Source: a virus. From it: a stretch of 34,385 bases of DNA. This document shows positions 1-5,043 of this stretch, in pieces. A program made the position numbers and the translations under genes. The notes under the pieces are model-generated. The model did no database searches and had not been told where the DNA came from. It worked only from the letters and a program-made list of their open reading frames with translations. How positions within the stretch are numbered: the first letter of the stretch is position 1; every line of letters starts with the position of its first letter. The stretch spans positions 1 through 34,385 of the IMG/VR virus record IMGVR_UViG_3300048784_000056, one strand, 5' to 3'.

Positions 1-3
1 AAT

Positions 4-927
4 ATGCGCAGCGGCAGCGTCATCAGGTTTGCGTTGCGAGCAACTGGCCTGATTGAACGTGGTTTATTTCTCGGCATCGTATTGTCGATGCTGCTGGGCT
101 CTCACGCCCACGCGCAGCAGATCCAGTATCCTCCCGGTGTTAACCCGAGTGGGGGTAACGCCTCGGGCGCGAATGTGACGGCGACGGGCGGGACGACGAC
201 GAATACGCTTGCGACGTGGATGTCTTATTTATTGGGCGCATCCCCAGGAAACTCTAATACGTTTTATGGTGTAAATGCACTGAATGCAAGCACAACTGGT
301 GGCTATAACACTGCGTCGGGCGCGGGAGCACTTTATGCAAACACGACTGGTTACAGTAACACTGCATCGGGCGTGAGTGCCCTGAATGCAAACATGACTG
401 GTGCCTATAACACTGCGTCGGGCGCGGGAGCACTTTATGCAAACACGACTGGTTACAGTAACACTGCATCGGGCGTGAATGCCCTGAATGCAAACATGAC
501 TGGTGGCTATAACACCGCATTTGGCTATAATACTGGACTCTCGAACATAACCGGCTCCAGTAACCTCCTCCTTGGGTATAACGCAGATGTTCTGACCTCT
601 TCAACGTCGAATGAAATAAACATCGGAAACTTATTGTATTATAACAATACCTCTACTGCGGCTCCTGCTGTTACTTCGTGCGGAACATCACCTTCCATTG
701 ATAGTCACGCGAATAACCACAGTGGGACGGTTTCAGTGGGGTCTGGAACTGCAACAAGTTGCACAATTACGTTAGCCGGATCTGGTTACACCACATGGAG
801 CCATTGTCGGATTACCTCCCAATCGTCCATAGCAACGTTTGCTTATAGCTACACCTTAACAACAATAACTGTTAGTGCTACCTCGTTAACTTCCGATAAG
901 ATTGACTACGATTGCGATGGTTACTAG
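4..927 (+). CDS. Secreted fibre-like protein with 17-residue repeats
   Basis: The 307-residue product looks like a phage fibre or adhesin. Residues 1-38 resemble a Sec signal peptide: a basic start, a hydrophobic run LFLGIVLSMLLG and a likely cleavage after SHAHA. Residues ~90-175 hold tandem 17-residue repeats with the pattern N-T-A-S-G-x-x-A-L-x-x-N-x-T-G, like the head repeats of trimeric adhesins and of fibres carrying S74 tails. The C-terminal ~85 residues (from SCGTSP) resemble the end of the tailspike at 2960-4834, so they are probably a shared C-terminal domain. No enzyme motif is visible. The first ATG lies three bases from the window edge, so a start further upstream cannot be excluded. 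Base composition is poorer in GC after about 230 than in the morphogenesis genes. The fibre role is inferred from repeats and context. Confidence 0.7.
   Translation: MRSGSVIRFALRATGLIERGLFLGIVLSMLLGSHAHAQQIQYPPGVNPSGGNASGANVTATGGTTTNTLATWMSYLLGASPGNSNTFYGVNALNASTTGGYNTASGAGALYANTTGYSNTASGVSALNANMTGAYNTASGAGALYANTTGYSNTASGVNALNANMTGGYNTAFGYNTGLSNITGSSNLLLGYNADVLTSSTSNEINIGNLLYYNNTSTAAPAVTSCGTSPSIDSHANNHSGTVSVGSGTATSCTITLAGSGYTTWSHCRITSQSSIATFAYSYTLTTITVSATSLTSDKIDYDCDGY
271..504 (+). repeat. Tandem 102-bp direct repeats (2 x 51 bp units) inside the fibre gene
   Basis: Two nearly identical 102-bp copies lie at 301-402 and 403-504, with a diverged half copy before them (271-300) and another remnant after 505. 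Each 102 bp encodes two 17-residue repeats. The near-identity of the two copies suggests recent duplication and possible copy-number variation. Confidence 0.85.
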
Positions 928-961
928 CTCCGTTCCAAATAATTAAAACGAGGCTGCCAGA

Positions 962-1408
962 TTGACCTTACAGACAACTCAAACCCGTCCCTGGCGGAAC
1001 CGGAATCCTGGAGATTTGCGGCCCTTGGCTGAAGGCCAATGGTCCGGGCAGGTCGGGATTGACCACGCCGAAGGCGGCCCGTTCGCCATATTCGGCACGG
1101 CAATCATGGGCTGGAGGGCGCTGGCGCGCAACCTGCTGACATACTTCGAGGTTCATGGCCTTGTTACGGTCGAGGAAATCTGCGACCGTTTTGCGCCTCC
1201 GGAAGATCACAACGATACCAGCACCTACACCTCGATCGTCGCGCACATCGCGGCAGTGAGTCCGACGACCACGCTCGAACTGCGCGAAGCGGCGCAGATG
1301 GATGCTGTGTGCCGCGGCATTGCCGTGGCCGAGGGCGGCGCACGGTTGCCCTGGGACGCGTCGGAACGCGCCGCTGGAGTGAAGCTTGCACTGAGTGGCG
1401 ATTCCTGA
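962..1408 (+). CDS. P5-like phage structural or muralytic candidate
   Basis: The 148-residue protein opens with WRNRNPGDLRP. It continues with a GxFAxFxTxxxGWRALxRNLLTY segment and then APPEDHNDTSTY. This set recalls a widespread small phage family often annotated as structural protein P5 and sometimes linked to cell-wall hydrolysis; I place it there from memory of the motif order. The start is TTG at 962, supported by an AGG at 951-953 about eight bases upstream and by the position of the conserved motif. There is no signal peptide or membrane segment. It follows the fibre gene after a 34-bp gap and precedes the TnpB element, which may separate it from its original downstream partner. Lysis versus virion role is undecided. 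Confidence 0.65.
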   Translation: MTLQTTQTRPWRNRNPGDLRPLAEGQWSGQVGIDHAEGGPFAIFGTAIMGWRALARNLLTYFEVHGLVTVEEICDRFAPPEDHNDTSTYTSIVAHIAAVSPTTTLELREAAQMDAVCRGIAVAEGGARLPWDASERAAGVKLALSGDS

Positions 1409-1409
1409 T

Positions 1410-1506
1410 CAAAACGTGCTAAAGGTCCGCGCATCGGTAATCGGAGCATTGGTGCGTCATGAACTCGGACATGAATGACCGAGCTTGTAAGTGCCCAAGC
1501 ATAGAC
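1410..1506 (-). ncRNA. Candidate omega-RNA (reRNA) tail downstream of tnpB
   Basis: TnpB nucleases of this family are guided by an RNA made from the 3' end of tnpB and the right end of the element. The non-coding minus-strand stretch after the tnpB stop is where that RNA should end. It contains a 5-bp hairpin (CTCGG 1464-1468 with CCGAG 1479-1483, 10-nt loop). If the element ends close to 1440-1460, the guide would be the next bases towards 1410, taken from the neighbouring phage sequence. Location only; no covariance or expression evidence. Confidence 0.3.
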
Positions 1507-2583
1507 TTACGCAGCCCTACGTTCGGCGGCATGACGTTCCGCCCGACGGCCGATATTGACCGCCGCTGTGGTGTCTGCTGGTCCGGAGTAGGAGCAGCTT
1601 ATGCAGGCAAACCGGTCTCGGGTCGGGCGGTTCCGCCTGTCGATGCAACCACACTCCGGGCATTCCCGGCTCGTGTTGCGAGGATCGACACAGACCAGGG
1701 GCACGCCATTAAGCGCGGCCTTGTAGGTCACGAAACTCCGAAGCTGGGCGAAAGCCCATCCGTGGTGCGCTCTCCGCTGGCTCTTCCTCACCGTTGTCCG
1801 GTCGCGGATATGCGTCAGGTCCTCCAACCCGATGCCGCGTCCGGTGTCCTTAGCCTTGCGCACGATCGATTTGCTGATCCGATGGTTCAGGTTGCTGGCA
1901 AACCGCGACTCCTTGAGCCGGCGCCGACGCAGCAACCGTTTTGCAGACTTGGTTCCCTTCTTCTGGAGTTTCCGGCGCAAACGAGCGTGTCGGCGGCGAA
2001 GACTGGCATTCAACGCACCGCTGAACGTCTCGCCGTCGTTGTCGACCGCGATGTTCTTCTGTCCAAGGTCAACCCCGAGATATTCAGTGGGGTCGCCCTC
2101 ATCAGGCACGTCGCCAACGTCAACGGTCACGTAAAGGAAGAACATGCCATCCCGGTAGATCAAGTCGGCCTGACCGCGCGCCCGGTCCAGTCGGGCATGC
2201 TGATAGGCACCGCAGACCCACGGCATAATGGCGCGGCCATCGTTAGTCAGGATCGAGACGCGATCAGCGCCCTTCCACGACAGGATGCGCTGATCATAGA
2301 CGATGGCGCCATGCGGCCTGAACGTGGGCTGGATGGTCTTGTCCCGCTTGTAGACCTCGACCACCTTGGCGATGGCGCGCACGGTCATTTGGGCACCGAG
2401 CCCGAAGTCACGGCGGATGTCGTGGTAAGCCAGTTTCTGGAGTTCGACCTTATTCGCGCACTGATTGGCGAACGCGACGGCCGCCAGCGCATCGCACGCC
2501 GCATTGAACCGCTCCATCGTCCGAAGCATGGCGTCCGCCTGCTCGGTCGTCGGGAGAAGCTTCAATTGCATCGTCAAGTGCAT
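1507..2583 (-). CDS. tnpB: TnpB RNA-guided nuclease (IS200/IS605 OrfB family)
   Basis: The 358-residue protein is full length for TnpB, the family ancestral to Cas12. The RuvC-like triad is visible: D172 in GVDLGQKN, E254 in IGLEDLTHI and D337 in PADTTAAVNIG. A zinc ribbon sits between the last two (C308, C311, C327, C330). Arg/Lys-rich helices fill residues ~195-225 as in relatives. Known members cut DNA next to a short element-specific motif using an RNA from the element's 3' end; here this is inference from the intact motifs. ATG at 2583 has no Shine-Dalgarno, and a second ATG lies four codons in. A -35/-10 pair ends so close to the ATG that a leaderless mRNA is possible. It runs against all neighbours. 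Confidence 0.9.
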   Translation of the reverse strand: MHLTMQLKLLPTTEQADAMLRTMERFNAACDALAAVAFANQCANKVELQKLAYHDIRRDFGLGAQMTVRAIAKVVEVYKRDKTIQPTFRPHGAIVYDQRILSWKGADRVSILTNDGRAIMPWVCGAYQHARLDRARGQADLIYRDGMFFLYVTVDVGDVPDEGDPTEYLGVDLGQKNIAVDNDGETFSGALNASLRRRHARLRRKLQKKGTKSAKRLLRRRRLKESRFASNLNHRISKSIVRKAKDTGRGIGLEDLTHIRDRTTVRKSQRRAHHGWAFAQLRSFVTYKAALNGVPLVCVDPRNTSRECPECGCIDRRNRPTRDRFACISCSYSGPADTTAAVNIGRRAERHAAERRAA

Positions 2584-2590
2584 GATGGCC

Positions 2591-2619
2591 TATATAGGAA
2601 CCGCTCAATGCCGAAACAA
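2591..2619 (-). promoter_or_regulatory. Candidate tnpB promoter
   Basis: Read on the minus strand, TTGTTT (2619-2614) is followed by 17 bases and then TATATA (2596-2591). The -10 ends seven bases before the first tnpB ATG, so transcription would start at or near the start codon. The match is by eye to the sigma-70 pattern. Confidence 0.35.
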
Positions 2620-2640
2620 GGAAGCAACTGCGCTATTCCT

Positions 2641-2660
2641 CCCGGCCCTGAAGGACCGGG
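2641..2660. repeat. Near-perfect palindrome at the 5' side of the TnpB element
   Basis: CCCGG (2641-2645) pairs with CCGGG (2656-2660), followed inward by one mismatch and a further 2-3 pairs around a TGAA loop. No T-run follows on either strand, so a terminator is unlikely. A hairpin at an element end fits the subterminal palindromes recognised by Y1 transposases. Confidence 0.5.
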
Positions 2661-2678
2661 CTTCTCGCGGAGGATCAG

Positions 2679-2960
2679 GTGAGCGACTTCTTCTTCATTC
2701 CGGCTGCGGCCAATCAGGTCACCGTCAAGAAATCGACGATCGTGTTCGTAATGGACCCGACGTCAGAGGTGCTGATCACCGATCAGATCCCGCCGTCAAT
2801 TCCGAATGATCCAGGAGTCGATGACACCGATCAGCGCGTGATCTGCGTGATGCGCGGCGAGGACGATGAACGCAACGCGGTGAAAGTGCTATTCAACGTT
2901 TTTCCGACCGTCGAGCAGATTCGGGCGCTGATGGTTTACCTGCAGCACTGGACTCCGTAA
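2679..2960 (+). CDS. Conserved small phage protein of unknown function
   Basis: A 93-residue soluble protein that I do not recognise. It begins with GTG at 2679, preceded by a good GGAGG (2669-2673), and its TAA overlaps the tailspike start by one base (TAATG). It is acidic in the middle (DPGVDDTDQR) and has no Cys pair, signal peptide or membrane segment. Its tight coupling to the tailspike gene suggests a virion or tail-assembly role, for example a spike chaperone, but nothing in the sequence proves this. The TnpB element ends just before its ribosome-binding site, so insertion has spared translation but may have separated it from an upstream promoter. Confidence 0.65.
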   Translation: MSDFFFIPAAANQVTVKKSTIVFVMDPTSEVLITDQIPPSIPNDPGVDDTDQRVICVMRGEDDERNAVKVLFNVFPTVEQIRALMVYLQHWTP

Positions 2961-4834
2961 TGATGGTGATGCGCATTTTTGCGTTATTGCTGCTAGTTTT
3001 GGGCCCGGTGGCGAGCCGTGCGCAGGTCGCCGGCAATGTCGGCATGGTCAACCTGCAATCCGGTTTGACCTACACGCTGCAGAACCCCGACTGCGATCCG
3101 GAAGGGCGCCGCGTGGTGGTGCTCTCGAATACGAGCAACGTGACAGTGACGCTGCCGCAAGCAGGCTCTTCGGGCGCATTTTCGCATGGGTGCGTGATCA
3201 ACATCATCAATCCGACCGCGACGGCGACGGACACAATCAACGTCACCACTTCGACGATCAACGGTGCAAACTCTCTGCAGATCTTCCCAGGCGCGTGGGT
3301 CAGGATCTACACGGATGCGCAAGGCAACACGGGCAACTACTGGGCGCAGATCACCAGTGCTCCAACACTCGGCTATGCCAACGTAAAAGACTTCGGTGCG
3401 AAATGTGATTATCAGACAGATGATACGGTGGCGATAAATCATGCGCTCGCCGCGACGGACCCGGTTCGAGGGGGAGATGTTTGGTTTCCGCAAGGTGGTT
3501 GCTACATTACCGGTAGCCTCGTTGTGAACCATCCCAACGTTCACTTGCAGGGGGCGGGTGAATACGCAAGCACTATCATCACAAATACCCAGCCGTTCGA
3601 CGTGATCACCTTAAACGCGTCGTACTTTCAAATGACGGACCTTGGAGTTATCCAATATGCTTCTCCGGGCTCAATGCGGTCTTGGGTCATGTACGACAAT
3701 ACTTCTGCCGGCTCTGGTGGTGATCTATTTGAAAATATCAACGTAGGTGGTGGTGATAGCGGTTTCTACCTAAAAGGTGGCATCAATACATTTCGTAACA
3801 TCAATATGCGCGGGATTGGCCCCGGTTCCGGCATTGGCATGGAGTTCGATGGTCCCAATGTCGCTGTCATCGATCTATACAATATCTACATGGAAAATGC
3901 TGCGAACGAGAATGCTCAAGCGGGGATTTTTATCACTGGTGGCGTCGATTTTGTATTTGACCATCTTCAACTCCAAAAAATGGGTTCCCCTTTGATTGTT
4001 CAAGCAGCTCCGGGGTTCGGAGCGATAAGCGGAGCGTTTATTTCAAATAGTTACTTTGACACATCGGTAGGTCCGGAAGTGCTTCTGGATGGGACCAATG
4101 GATCGGTCAATCGGATATCCTTTGTCAACTCGTGGTTCAGTTCGTCGGGCACGAGTGCAGGGTTGAAGATGATAGGATCGGTGGATGATATTTCCGTGTC
4201 TGACTCTCAGATTTTCTTCAACGCGGGTTGTGGAATCGATGCCACCCAAACGACTTATAATCAGGGTTTGCTGATAACTGGCAATACCATCGCTAATAAC
4301 GCCAGTTTTGGTGTATGTCTTGGTAATCAAAGCAAAGTCCGGGTGCTGAATAATAGCATTGCGCTTGGTGGAACCGTCGGTCCCAACGGAGGAGGCATTT
4401 CTATTCCCGAAAGCAGCACCGCCGATTATATTTCGATCATCGGCAATGATCTATCCGGTAACAACGGCGTAGCACTACAAAACGGGTCAAACGGGTGGCA
4501 CAACGTTATTAAAAACAACACGGATGGATATGTAATGTCCGCGGCTAATTTGTCATCGTGTGGCACGAACCCAACATTTGGCACTATCTCCAGCACCTAT
4601 AGCGGCACAGTGACACCTGGCTCCGACGCCACCGAATGTGTCATCACCTTAGAGCCGGGCATGTTTGGCCAAACGCCCAACGTCTCTGTGTCGACCTATG
4701 GAGATAATATCATCAGCGTCGGAGGCGTAAACACGGAGCTCACGGGCTCAGGTGCGTCCGCTACTTTTGTTACCAGCATTACCATCGGGTGGACTGGATC
4801 TCCCTCAACGTTTTCATATTTGGTCTCGAATTGA
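2960..4834 (+). CDS. Tailspike-like beta-helix protein with signal peptide
   Basis: The 624-residue protein has three parts. Residues 1-22 resemble a Sec signal peptide (hydrophobic IFALLLLVLGPVA, cleavage near SRA-Q). Residues ~25-135 form a domain shared with the fibre at 18379-19818: a (D/N)CDP(E/Q)GR(K/R)VV motif, then STINxxxxLxIxPG, then GNYWA. From ~138 the motif VKDFGAKCDYQTDDTVAINHAL is the usual opening of pectate-lyase-type right-handed beta-helices used by phage spikes to bind or cut surface polysaccharide. Asn- and Gly-rich coils follow to ~530. The last ~90 residues match the C-terminal domain of the gene at 4-927. GC content falls where the helix begins (about 3375). Depolymerase activity cannot be assigned. 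A second ATG follows directly after the first. Confidence 0.8.
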   Translation: MMVMRIFALLLLVLGPVASRAQVAGNVGMVNLQSGLTYTLQNPDCDPEGRRVVVLSNTSNVTVTLPQAGSSGAFSHGCVINIINPTATATDTINVTTSTINGANSLQIFPGAWVRIYTDAQGNTGNYWAQITSAPTLGYANVKDFGAKCDYQTDDTVAINHALAATDPVRGGDVWFPQGGCYITGSLVVNHPNVHLQGAGEYASTIITNTQPFDVITLNASYFQMTDLGVIQYASPGSMRSWVMYDNTSAGSGGDLFENINVGGGDSGFYLKGGINTFRNINMRGIGPGSGIGMEFDGPNVAVIDLYNIYMENAANENAQAGIFITGGVDFVFDHLQLQKMGSPLIVQAAPGFGAISGAFISNSYFDTSVGPEVLLDGTNGSVNRISFVNSWFSSSGTSAGLKMIGSVDDISVSDSQIFFNAGCGIDATQTTYNQGLLITGNTIANNASFGVCLGNQSKVRVLNNSIALGGTVGPNGGGISIPESSTADYISIIGNDLSGNNGVALQNGSNGWHNVIKNNTDGYVMSAANLSSCGTNPTFGTISSTYSGTVTPGSDATECVITLEPGMFGQTPNVSVSTYGDNIISVGGVNTELTGSGASATFVTSITIGWTGSPSTFSYLVSN

Positions 4835-4854
4835 CATTGTAGGAGGAAGATCTG

Positions 4855-5043
4855 ATGCTGCAAGATGATGCTTCGAAGTCTGCCCTGTGCATTTCCTGCG
4901 CAGCAGACCGGTGCGCGACGTGCCCGCTCAGCGCTGCTCGATCGATGCCACCGGTGCCCCCGACCGCAAAACCGCTGCCGGATCATGTCTTCAGAGCGCG
5001 CGGCATCCAAATCGGTTTGCGGACGTGTCTCGATCCGACCTAG
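4855..5043 (+). CDS. Small Cys-rich protein upstream of terminase
   Basis: The 62-residue product has a tight Cys cluster (CISCAADRCATC), a plausible metal-binding knuckle, and a Pro-rich middle. The ATG at 4855 has the strongest ribosome-binding site in the region: AGGAGGA at 4841-4847, eight bases upstream. It lies just before the large terminase and overlaps its start in another frame, the usual place for a small terminase or packaging accessory. Its size and Cys cluster do not look like a classical small terminase, so no function is given. The strong start signal is the main argument that it is real; codon use is not decisive. Confidence 0.55.
   Translation: MLQDDASKSALCISCAADRCATCPLSAARSMPPVPPTAKPLPDHVFRARGIQIGLRTCLDPT

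Larger units (their letters stand above)
1420..2668 (-). mobile_element. IS200/IS605-type (IS1341-like) element carrying only tnpB
   Basis: A single minus-strand tnpB is flanked by non-coding sequence with hairpins on both sides, one at 1464-1483 beyond the gene's 3' end and one at 2641-2660 beyond its 5' end. That is the usual layout of this family, which moves as single-stranded DNA and leaves no inverted repeats or target duplication. No tnpA is present, so the element is non-autonomous or domesticated. The outer limits are estimates: the left lies between 1409 and about 1460, the right between 2660 and the ribosome-binding site of the next phage gene near 2670. The neighbours are phage genes on the opposite strand, so insertion into a late-gene cluster is likely. 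Confidence 0.6.

Noticed and set aside
254-604. Minus-strand frame with repeated Cys/His pattern resembling zinc fingers
   Set aside because: The pattern is the reverse complement of the 51-bp fibre repeats; no start signal.
2641-2660. Palindrome considered as a terminator
   Set aside because: No T-run follows on either strand; better explained as an element-end hairpin.
1404-2679. Seven-base inverted repeat (CCTGATC 1404-1410, GATCAGG 2673-2679) around the TnpB element
   Set aside because: IS200/IS605 elements do not use terminal inverted repeats, and the two copies coincide with a stop codon and a ribosome-binding region; likely chance.
1459-2682. Long + strand open frame opposite tnpB
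   Set aside because: It is antisense to a protein with full TnpB motifs and has no recognisable domain; a high-GC shadow.
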